64,000 nucleotides of DNA from contig CACGZD010000001.1 in assembly GCA_902577425.1 (NCBI GenBank), forward strand, positions 239,860 through 303,859. Direction: 5' to 3'. The position numbers and the translations under genes are program-made. This DNA comes from an uncultured Alphaproteobacteria bacterium (GTDB lineage Bacteria; Pseudomonadota; Alphaproteobacteria; HIMB59; GCA-002718135). Below the pieces are notes generated by a model that was given only the letters and a program-made list of their open reading frames with translations, was not told where the DNA came from and made no database searches. This document shows, in pieces, positions 1 to 7,765 of the stretch; position 1 is the first letter of the stretch; each line of letters starts with the position of its first letter.

Positions 1-1168
1 CAATATTTCCTCTTAAAATTTTAATACCTCCATCCTTAGTCAAAGGATCTTCATAAGTTTTAATAACATCATCATTCCAACATTTTGCATCAATATTATT
101 TTCATTAATTGTTTTTCCATTAACCGTTAAAGCATCTTTACTTAATAAACCTTTTTCAAGAAGACGTTTTATTACAACTGGAACTCCTCCTGCATAATAA
201 AAATCTTCCATTAAATATTTTCCTGAAGGTTGAAGATTCACCATAGTTGGAATTTCTTTTCCACATTTCTCCCAATCATCTAAACTTAAATCTATTTCCA
301 TTCTTCCAGCAATAGCAGCTAAATGAATAACAGCATTAGTAGATCCTCCTATGGCACCATTTACTTTTATAGCATTTTCAAAAGATTTTTTTGTTACTAT
401 TTTAGACATAACTAAATTTTCTTTCACCATTTCAACTATTCGTTTTCCACTCATGTAAGCAAGCGCATATCTTCGAGCATCAACTGCAGGGATAGCAGCA
501 TTGCCAGGTAAAGACATTCCTAAAGATTCTACCATGCTGCCCATCGTTGAGGCAGTTCCCATAGTCATACAGTTTCCTTTTGAGCGACTCATAGAAATTT
601 CTGCTTCTACGAAATCTTCTTCTGTTATAACTCCAGCATTAAGATCAGCATCTAACTTCCAAACTCCAGTTCCAGAACCAAGAATTTCTCCTCGATGATG
701 ACCATTTAACATTGGTCCACCAGAAACACCTATTGTTGGAAGATCAACGCTTGCTGCGCCCATTAATAAAGAAGGTGTTGTTTTATCACATCCCATTAGT
801 AGAACTACTCCATCCATAGGATTACCTCTAATCGCCTCTTCCACATCCATACTTGCTAAATTTCGAAATAACATTGCTGTTGGTCTTAAGTTTGATTCAC
901 TTGCAGAAAACACAGGAAACTCCAATGGAAAACCACCTGCTTCATATACTCCGCGTCTTACAGATTCAGCAATTTCTCTAAAATGTCCATTACACGGTGT
1001 AAGTTCAGACCAAGTATTACAAATTCCTATGACAGGTCTGCCATCAAATAAATGGTTTGGATGACCTTGATTGCGCATCCAGCCTCTATGCACAAAAGTA
1101 TCTCTTCTATGAGATTTAGAATTATACCAATCACTTGATCTATATTTTTTATCTTTATCTTTTGCCAT
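1..1168 (-). CDS. IlvD/Edd family dehydratase (dihydroxy-acid or sugar-acid dehydratase), 3' end outside the window
   Basis: Manual reverse translation from ATG at 1166-1168 gives MAKDKDKKYRSSDWYNSKSHRRDTFVHRGWMRNQGHPNHLFDGRPVIGICNTWSELTPCNGHFREIAE...LLMGCDKTTPSLLMGA...GNCMTMGTAST, all IlvD/Edd family motifs. Open through base 1. Confidence 0.9.
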   Translation of the reverse strand, partial: MAKDKDKKYRSSDWYNSKSHRRDTFVHRGWMRNQGHPNHLFDGRPVIGICNTWSELTPCNGHFREIAESVRRGVYEAGGFPLEFPVFSASESNLRPTAMLFRNLASMDVEEAIRGNPMDGVVLLMGCDKTTPSLLMGAASVDLPTIGVSGGPMLNGHHRGEILGSGTGVWKLDADLNAGVITEEDFVEAEISMSRSKGNCMTMGTASTMGSMVESLGMSLPGNAAIPAVDARRYALAYMSGKRIVEMVKENLVMSKIVTKKSFENAIKVNGAIGGSTNAVIHLAAIAGRMEIDLSLDDWEKCGKEIPTMVNLQPSGKYLMEDFYYAGGVPVVIKRLLEKGLLSKDALTVNGKTINENNIDAKCWNDDVIKTYEDPLTKDGGIKILRGNI

Positions 1169-2089
1169 TTAAAATTTACCTAATTTTTTTGCTATTTGTT
1201 TTGATTTTATCTTACCATATTGTGTAGGTTTTAAAAAAGGTTTTCTGTCATAAATATTTTTCATTCCCATTCTATAACCACAAATTCTCTTACCATAGGT
1301 TATTAAAGTATCTATAGACTGCATAACAAAAATTATATCAGGTGCTATTTGAGTATATTGCCTATTTGCTTTCTTAATTTCTTTATTTTTAATTAATTTA
1401 TAAATTTTTATAAATTTGTCAGCCATCTCCAAAGCCGGAACAATGCCTTTACAACCAACTTGAAAATTATCGATAATTTCTTGTCCTCCTCTGCCATTAA
1501 ACATTCGTATATCTTTAGAAAGTTGCTTAATTTCTTCTTTAATAAAAACTGATGATGATTCGTTTTTAATAACTCTAAAGTTCGGAAAGGAATTAGAAAG
1601 TTTTTTTATTTTATTTACCGACAACCCAACACCTAGATACTCTTTTGCATTTTGAATTCCAACGATTGTATCATTAGCAATAGGTATTAATTTTCTAAAG
1701 AATTTATAACAATCTTCATCTGTTGTATTTTTTTTTATTAGTGGTTGTAAAATAATCCAGTCAGCTTTATTTTTTTTTGCTACATCAATTAATTTTATAT
1801 ATTCGTTTAAAGAGTTTCCATAAATCGTATACGCTTTTGGTAAATTGGGCTCCCAATTTTCTGAGACAATTTCAATTATTTTAGTTTTTTCTTTTAGAGA
1901 AAGTTTGTTTACTTCTGTAGCCAAACCAAGAGATGCTATTCCCTGCGCACCTATAGATTGGATTATTTTAATTTCTTCAATTATAGCCTTAGTATCAAGA
2001 GAATTATTCTTATTAAAAAAAGAATAAATTATAGGAAAAATTCCTTCAAAATTACTTAAGTTAAATTTTGAAATTTTTTTTTTACTCAT
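1169..2089 (-). CDS. DapA/dihydrodipicolinate synthase family aldolase (possible 2-keto-3-deoxy sugar-acid aldolase)
   Basis: 306 aa; DHDPS-family layout with Schiff-base Lys region FRVIKNESS; directly abuts the IlvD-like gene. Confidence 0.8.
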   Translation of the reverse strand: MSKKKISKFNLSNFEGIFPIIYSFFNKNNSLDTKAIIEEIKIIQSIGAQGIASLGLATEVNKLSLKEKTKIIEIVSENWEPNLPKAYTIYGNSLNEYIKLIDVAKKNKADWIILQPLIKKNTTDEDCYKFFRKLIPIANDTIVGIQNAKEYLGVGLSVNKIKKLSNSFPNFRVIKNESSSVFIKEEIKQLSKDIRMFNGRGGQEIIDNFQVGCKGIVPALEMADKFIKIYKLIKNKEIKKANRQYTQIAPDIIFVMQSIDTLITYGKRICGYRMGMKNIYDRKPFLKPTQYGKIKSKQIAKKLGKF

Positions 2090-2102
2090 CCTTTATTGAT
2101 AT

Positions 2103-2933
2103 TTATCTTTTTTCTAAATTATTAAGAAAATTATCAAGTTCTTTCTCATTAATTTCAACAATATGTTTTTTTTCAGGAAAAGCTCCTGACTGAACATCAT
2201 CATAAAATTCCTGAAAAGCATCTTCTCTTTCTTTTTGTAAACGTTCAAACTCTTTTAAAAAATTTCTGTATGATTTGGAATGTCGTGGTACATGACCAGA
2301 AGTAGATAACAAGATATCGCATCCAAATAAGTATTCAACATCACAACCAGATCCACTACCCATAGACATTACAATGGGTTTAACTTTTTTAGTTATAGCT
2401 TCAGCAACTTTATATGGAACACATTCCATTTCAATTGCAACTCCACCTGCATCTTGAATACGAAGACACTGATCATATACCATCATTGCATCTTCTGCTG
2501 TTTTGCCAACAGCTACAAATCCTCCAGTCCAAGTTCTTCTACTTGGCGCTAAACCAACATGTCCAAGGCAAGGAATTCCTTCTTTATATAATTCATGAAT
2601 CATATCAAACCTATTATGACAATAAAGCATATCAAGACCATGCTCTAAAATTTTAAAACCTAGTCTTTTAGCGTCATCTGTAGTTGGGTAAAGTGTATCA
2701 GGAGCACCATAATGCATAAATGCTTTTGGAGCAGCCTGTCTCATTTGTACCAATTCTTCAAAAGTAGGATGCCCATCAGGATTTGTATATTTTCCTGCAG
2801 CACCAGTAGCTAGCATTTCAAAACCAACTTTATGCGCTGCTTTAGCTTCTTCAATATTTTTAATTAATAGACACGCAAGTTTTTTTTTACCTTTAAAATT
2901 ATAAAGATCTTTAACAGTTATTCTATTTCTCAT
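2103..2933 (-). CDS. PanB-like (ketopantoate hydroxymethyltransferase superfamily) protein
   Basis: 276 aa; GHVGLAPSRRTWTGGFVAVGKTAEDA, IEMECVP and MSMGSGSGCDVEYLFGCDILL...GHVPRHSKSYRNF match the PanB fold layout. Confidence 0.8.
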   Translation of the reverse strand: MRNRITVKDLYNFKGKKKLACLLIKNIEEAKAAHKVGFEMLATGAAGKYTNPDGHPTFEELVQMRQAAPKAFMHYGAPDTLYPTTDDAKRLGFKILEHGLDMLYCHNRFDMIHELYKEGIPCLGHVGLAPSRRTWTGGFVAVGKTAEDAMMVYDQCLRIQDAGGVAIEMECVPYKVAEAITKKVKPIVMSMGSGSGCDVEYLFGCDILLSTSGHVPRHSKSYRNFLKEFERLQKEREDAFQEFYDDVQSGAFPEKKHIVEINEKELDNFLNNLEKR

Positions 2934-2943
2934 AATTTTCCTT

Positions 2944-3027
2944 TTAATTGGCTAAAATTAAATCTGTCAATTCATCTAATGATGTATTTTCTTTAGTTGA
3001 AGATTTTACTACTTCTCCTGCTTGCAT
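2944..3027 (-). pseudogene. 27-aa ORF, possible C-terminal remnant of a sugar ABC transporter ATPase
   Basis: Manual translation MQAGEVVKSSTKENTSLDELTDLILAN*; resembles C-termini of the window's ATPases (DRGEVVGEFMKDEITREELVNKMI; KSETNLEEVTEQVIKV). Sits between two PanB-like genes. Confidence 0.4.
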
Positions 3028-3030
3028 TTT

Positions 3031-3858
3031 TTAAATCTTTTCTGACAACTCCATAAATTTCTCAAATTCACTATCATCAATGCCAACAGTTATTTTGGGA
3101 TCATTAAAGTTTTTATCTATGGTATCTTGATGAAATTTCTTAAAGGCATCCAAACGTTCATTTTGTAATTTTTCATATTCTTTTTTAAAATCTTTATATA
3201 CTCTTGCATGACGAGGCATGTGTCCATCTGTATATCCAAGTACATCATTAGCAAAAAGATACTGACCGTCACAATCAGAACCACTGCCCATTGATAATGT
3301 CATAATATCTACTTTTTTTGTTACTACTGCAGCTACTTTGGGAGGAACAACTTCAAATTCAACTCCAATAGCACCTGCTTCTTGTAATTCTAATGTATGT
3401 TTTAAGACTCCTATAGCTTCTTCTGCTGTTTTGCCAATTGCTCTATATCCACCAATCCATGTAGCTTTTCCTGGAACTAATCCTACATGACTATTGATTG
3501 GAATATTTTCATCTCTTAAAGCTCTTACCCATTTATTGCTCCATGTTCCTCCATAAATAACATCAGCTCCTATATTCATATATTTATGTGCTAACTTCAT
3601 AGCTTCATATTCTGAAGCTACTGCTACAGCGCCTCCCGATTGCATAAAGCAACTTGGAGCAGCTTCACGTATTCTTTTTAAATCTTCAAAAGTAGTATAG
3701 ACTCCAAATTGCGGGGCATCATGAGAAGTGCAAATCATATCTATTCCTGCTTCTTCAGCTGCTTTTGCTTCTTCAACATTGTGAACAAATAAAACACTTA
3801 ATTGTCTTTTTCCTTTACACTTTAAATAATCGTAGACTGTCAATTTTTTTCTTTTCAT
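3031..3858 (-). CDS. PanB-like protein
   Basis: 275 aa; near-duplicate of ORF 42171..42998; SHVGLVPGKATWIGGYRAIGKTAEEAIG, VEFEVVP, MGSGSDCDGQYLFANDVLG. Confidence 0.82.
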   Translation of the reverse strand: MKRKKLTVYDYLKCKGKRQLSVLFVHNVEEAKAAEEAGIDMICTSHDAPQFGVYTTFEDLKRIREAAPSCFMQSGGAVAVASEYEAMKLAHKYMNIGADVIYGGTWSNKWVRALRDENIPINSHVGLVPGKATWIGGYRAIGKTAEEAIGVLKHTLELQEAGAIGVEFEVVPPKVAAVVTKKVDIMTLSMGSGSDCDGQYLFANDVLGYTDGHMPRHARVYKDFKKEYEKLQNERLDAFKKFHQDTIDKNFNDPKITVGIDDSEFEKFMELSEKI

Positions 3859-3867
3859 GTTTTTTTC

Positions 3868-4866
3868 CTATAAATATGATTTATTTTTTATTCTTTGCAA
3901 AGTTTTTTCATGAGCCTCCTCTGAACCATCATGAAGTGTGCCAAACCACTTATCAAGCCATCCAAAATTTCCTCCTCCATAATTGCATTCAAAATATTTA
4001 TGATGAAGATAATGATCATAAGCTCCAATATCTAAGTGTTTGCCATTTTTAAATATCATTTTATCATAACCTGCGTGTCCTGCGTGGGGCGCCAAACCTG
4101 CATGAAAGATATGCCACATTGCAATGAGTGGATGTGAAGGAATTATCCAATGAAATATTATACCGGTAAAATATAATATATGTTCAATTGGATGCATCGC
4201 AAGTCCTGACCACGGACCAGGATTAGTATTTCTATGATGAACTCTATGACCTATTTTATAAAGTGGAGGCCAATGAAGAAAACGATGAACTAAGTAAAAA
4301 TGAATATCTCTTATAGTTGGCACAAGAAAGAAAAGAACAGCGCAGTAAATTGGATATAAGTTCCAATCAATCATAGGTATAAAACTATTTGCAAATAACC
4401 AATATGTTATAACTTCGTAGGCTGTCCATATAGGGATAGCACTTAAAAATACATATACTAAATTATCTTTAGTTTGATTTTTAAATAAAAATTTAGAGTT
4501 ATTATTTTCTAGTGGTTTTGTATTATATTTAAAATTCCAACCTTGAGATTTTTGAATAAAGAAATGTAAATGAAAAAAACCTGCGTATAAAAATACTACA
4601 ATGGCATTACGAACTAATATGTAAGTTATCCATCCTAGTTCAAAATTTCGCATTTGCTCTAGAGGAGGAGTGAAAAAAAACCAACAAATAACTGCTACTG
4701 ATGCCCAAATAAATGCCCAAGGGAAAATATACCCATTCCAGCCAACGATATGTTTTAACAGTTTAAATGGTTCAAAAGGCACTATATATTTTGGGTTTGG
4801 AGTAACTTTGTAATTAGGCTTCCAATTACCTCTTTTATCTCTTTTTCCAAAATCTATATCTTCCAT
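3868..4866 (-). CDS. Sterol desaturase/fatty acid hydroxylase family membrane protein
   Basis: 332 aa; His clusters HFYLVHRFLH, HRVHHRNTNPGPWSGLAMHPIEH, HYLHHKYFECNYGG; several hydrophobic segments. Confidence 0.85.
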   Translation of the reverse strand: MEDIDFGKRDKRGNWKPNYKVTPNPKYIVPFEPFKLLKHIVGWNGYIFPWAFIWASVAVICWFFFTPPLEQMRNFELGWITYILVRNAIVVFLYAGFFHLHFFIQKSQGWNFKYNTKPLENNNSKFLFKNQTKDNLVYVFLSAIPIWTAYEVITYWLFANSFIPMIDWNLYPIYCAVLFFLVPTIRDIHFYLVHRFLHWPPLYKIGHRVHHRNTNPGPWSGLAMHPIEHILYFTGIIFHWIIPSHPLIAMWHIFHAGLAPHAGHAGYDKMIFKNGKHLDIGAYDHYLHHKYFECNYGGGNFGWLDKWFGTLHDGSEEAHEKTLQRIKNKSYL

Positions 4867-4972
4867 AAGACTATTTATATATCAAACTATTTTTTTGGTA
4901 AATTTTTTTAAATATATATTTTATATATATATATTTATGTTAGGTTAGTTCTCAAATAAAACTGGAGGAAAA

Positions 4973-5953
4973 ATGACTAGAATTTTAGCAATTTTTGCAA
5001 TTCTTTTTGCTTTTGCAGCTCCATCTGCAATGGCAAAAAATGACTACAGCTGTGATAAGAAATTTATTTTCTTTCCTGGTGGTCCTGAAGGTGGTCCGTT
5101 TGGAACAATTGTATATAACGGAGCAGTAGCTGCTGCTGAACACACTGGATGTGATGTAGACTATTACTGGTCTCAATGGAATTCAGAAATAATGATTAAA
5201 CAGTTTAAAGAAGCTGTTGCTTTACAGCCTGATGGAATAGCTATTTATGGTTTTCCAGGTGATGAAGCAATGAGACCTATTATTAAAGAAGCTAGATCAA
5301 TGGGTATTGTAATTACTACAATGAATACTCCATTGCCTGATTTAGAAGCAGAATACAAAACTGAAGGTTTCGGTTATGCTGGTGCAGATTTATTTGATGC
5401 TGGTTATAACCTTGGAGCTAAAGGTGTTGAAGTATGTGGTTTAAGTGCAGGTGATAAAGCTTTCGTTTGGGGTCTTGCAAGTATGCCTAATAGAGGAGAG
5501 AGAACTAAAGGAGCAATTAAAGCTCTTGAAGATCTTGGGGTCGAAGTTGTATATCAAGAAATTCCTGATAATGTAAATTCAGATGCTTCACAAGGTACTC
5601 CTATGTATGTTGCTACATACAGTGCAAATCCTGATATCAAAATGGCAATCACTGATCACGGTGGATTAACTGCAAGCTTACCAACTTACATGAAAGCTGC
5701 TGGCCATGGTACAGAAGAAGTATGTGGTGCTGGATTTGATTTATCTGCTCCTATCGTAGATGGAATTAATTCAGGATACATTGATGTTGTAATTGATCAA
5801 CAACCATTTATCCAAGGATATATTCCTATTGTTCAATTGTTCCTAAGTACAAAATATGGAATGGCTGGATTAGCGATGGATACTGGTGCGGCATTTGTAA
5901 CAGCTGATAATGTAGATGCGATTGCGCCTCTAGCAGCAGTACAAATAAGATAA
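4973..5953 (+). CDS. Sugar ABC transporter periplasmic binding protein (RbsB/FrcB-like)
   Basis: 326 aa; signal peptide MTRILAIFAILFAFAAPSAMA; type I periplasmic binding protein fold; ggagg RBS upstream; followed by ATPase and permease. Confidence 0.88.
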   Translation: MTRILAIFAILFAFAAPSAMAKNDYSCDKKFIFFPGGPEGGPFGTIVYNGAVAAAEHTGCDVDYYWSQWNSEIMIKQFKEAVALQPDGIAIYGFPGDEAMRPIIKEARSMGIVITTMNTPLPDLEAEYKTEGFGYAGADLFDAGYNLGAKGVEVCGLSAGDKAFVWGLASMPNRGERTKGAIKALEDLGVEVVYQEIPDNVNSDASQGTPMYVATYSANPDIKMAITDHGGLTASLPTYMKAAGHGTEEVCGAGFDLSAPIVDGINSGYIDVVIDQQPFIQGYIPIVQLFLSTKYGMAGLAMDTGAAFVTADNVDAIAPLAAVQIR

Positions 5954-5964
5954 TTTCCTATTTT

Positions 5965-5990
5965 ACAAACCTGCCATAAGGCAGGTTTGT
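5965..5990 (+). promoter_or_regulatory. Intercistronic stem-loop between binding-protein and ATPase genes
   Basis: ACAAACCTGCC-ATAA-GGCAGGTTTGT: perfect 11-bp stem, 4-nt loop, starting 12 nt after the stop codon. Confidence 0.85.
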
Positions 5991-6001
5991 ATTTATTTAA
6001 T

Positions 6002-6769
6002 ATGGCAGAAGAACTTCTTAGACTTGAAAATATCTACAAAAACTTTGGTAATGTCAAAGTTCTTAAAGATGTAAATTTAAATATAAAAAAAGGAGAAGTT
6101 GTAGCTTTAATTGGTGATAATGGTGCTGGTAAATCAACACTAATTAAAGTTATTACAGGTGTACATCGACCAAATTCAGGAAAAGTTTTTTTCAAAAAAG
6201 AAGAAGTTAATATCAAATCTGTTTCACAATCTAGAAAGATGGGTATTGAAGCAGTGTATCAAGAAAGAGCTCTTTGTGATCAACAAGAATTGTATAGAAA
6301 TATTTTTGCAGGAAGAGAAATAACAAATTCTTTAGGTTTTTTAAAAATTAAACAACAAAGAAAAGAAGCAGAAAAAATATTAAGAGATTATATTGGATTT
6401 ACCTCTAAAGCTATCACAGTAGATTCAACTGTTATGGGCTTATCAGGAGGAGAAAAACAAGGTGTAGCTTTTGGAAGATCACTATATTTTAATTCTGATT
6501 TAATTGTTTTAGATGAACCTACTATGGGCTTATCTATTCAAGAGACTGAGAAAGTTTTAAACTTTGTAAGAGGATTAAAAAATGAAAATAAATCAGCTAT
6601 TTTTATTGATCACAATATAATACATGTCTATGGCGCAGCCGATAGATTTGTCATTTTAGATCGAGGTGAAGTAGTTGGGGAGTTTATGAAAGATGAAATA
6701 ACTAGAGAAGAACTAGTTAACAAAATGATTGAATTGCATGAATCAGGAAAGATAGAGGTTGAAGCCTAA
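6002..6769 (+). CDS. Sugar ABC transporter ATP-binding protein (single-domain, FrcA-like)
   Basis: Walker A GDNGAGKST, signature LSGGEKQ, Walker B LIVLDEPT. The track start 5987 is a TTG inside the stem-loop; ATG at 6002 (MAEELLRLENIYKNFG) is more plausible. Confidence 0.9.
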   Translation: MAEELLRLENIYKNFGNVKVLKDVNLNIKKGEVVALIGDNGAGKSTLIKVITGVHRPNSGKVFFKKEEVNIKSVSQSRKMGIEAVYQERALCDQQELYRNIFAGREITNSLGFLKIKQQRKEAEKILRDYIGFTSKAITVDSTVMGLSGGEKQGVAFGRSLYFNSDLIVLDEPTMGLSIQETEKVLNFVRGLKNENKSAIFIDHNIIHVYGAADRFVILDRGEVVGEFMKDEITREELVNKMIELHESGKIEVEA

Positions 6770-7747
6770 ATGAATAATTTATTCAATAGCTATTTTGTAA
6801 AAACGCACAAGTTAGAAATAAGTATTACCATCATTGCTGTTGTACTTTTTTTAATATATTTTCTTGGAGCACCTCACGTATTTACTAGATTTCCAATCTA
6901 TAGAGCTTTTATGCAATCAATGCCTTTTTTTGGAATTATTGCTATTTCAGCAACCTTCGTAGTAACTCTAGGAGAAATTGATCTTTCATTTCCATCAATT
7001 GTTGGAATAACATCATTGACTTTTGGAATGGTTTTAACTTCAACTGATGGAAATTTTTATCTAGCTTTTATTCTTGCAACATCTCTTGGTATGTTTGCTG
7101 GATTAATAAATGGGTTACTTGTTACTAAAATAGGTATTCCCTCAATTGTTGCAACAATAGGTACTTTGTTTTTTTGGAGAGGATTAGTTAATGTTATCTC
7201 TCAAGGAAGTGGAATCGCAATAGTTGATGTAGCGGATGGCACCTGGCAACATGCGATGTTTGTGCAAAAATTATTTGGTAAAATTCCCGCGCAATTTATT
7301 TGGTTTATTGCTCTAACTGCGTTGATGCAATGGATTTACCGATATCATAAGTTTGGAAATCATATCCATTTTGTAGGAGATAATAAAGCAAGTGCTCAAA
7401 TGATGGGTATAAATGTTGATAGAGTTAAGATTATTGCTTTTGTTCAACTTGGATTTTTTTCTGCCCTTGCTGGAATATTTACTATGTATGAAATGTTGTA
7501 TTTCTGGCCAACACAAGGTGCGGGTTTAATGTTAACAACTTTAGCTGCAGTTTTTGTGGGAGGAACTTCAGTTTTTGGAGGTAAAGGAACTATTTTTGGA
7601 ACTTTTATCGGTGTATTAATAATTGGCTCATTGGAATCTGGTATAGTAGCACTAGGCCTTTCTGGTTTCTATGTTCAATTTATTAACGGTTTAATGATTA
7701 CAGCAGCAGTTACAATATACGCTCTAATTCAAAGAAAAAAAACTTAA
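6770..7747 (+). CDS. Sugar ABC transporter permease (RbsC/FrcC-like)
   Basis: 325 aa polytopic protein; GEIDLSFPSIVG and AAVFVGGTSVFGGKGTIFGTFIG motifs. Confidence 0.9.
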   Translation: MNNLFNSYFVKTHKLEISITIIAVVLFLIYFLGAPHVFTRFPIYRAFMQSMPFFGIIAISATFVVTLGEIDLSFPSIVGITSLTFGMVLTSTDGNFYLAFILATSLGMFAGLINGLLVTKIGIPSIVATIGTLFFWRGLVNVISQGSGIAIVDVADGTWQHAMFVQKLFGKIPAQFIWFIALTALMQWIYRYHKFGNHIHFVGDNKASAQMMGINVDRVKIIAFVQLGFFSALAGIFTMYEMLYFWPTQGAGLMLTTLAAVFVGGTSVFGGKGTIFGTFIGVLIIGSLESGIVALGLSGFYVQFINGLMITAAVTIYALIQRKKT

Positions 7748-7765
7748 TAAAATAAAACTTACTTC

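Noticed and set aside
501-698. Plus-strand ORF of 65 aa (and similar antisense ORFs at 1845, 2414, 3765, 36897, 37721, 46961, 47651, 53277, 59954, 61057)
   Set aside because: Each lies antisense within a well-supported conserved CDS and shows no family motif.
4910-4940. TA-rich alternating tract upstream of the binding-protein gene
   Set aside because: Short AT microsatellite-like tracts are common in these intergenic regions; no evidence of function.
4985-5176. Minus-strand ORFs overlapping plus-strand transporter genes (4985, 6034, 7313)
   Set aside because: Embedded antisense to clear ABC transporter genes; low-complexity translations.
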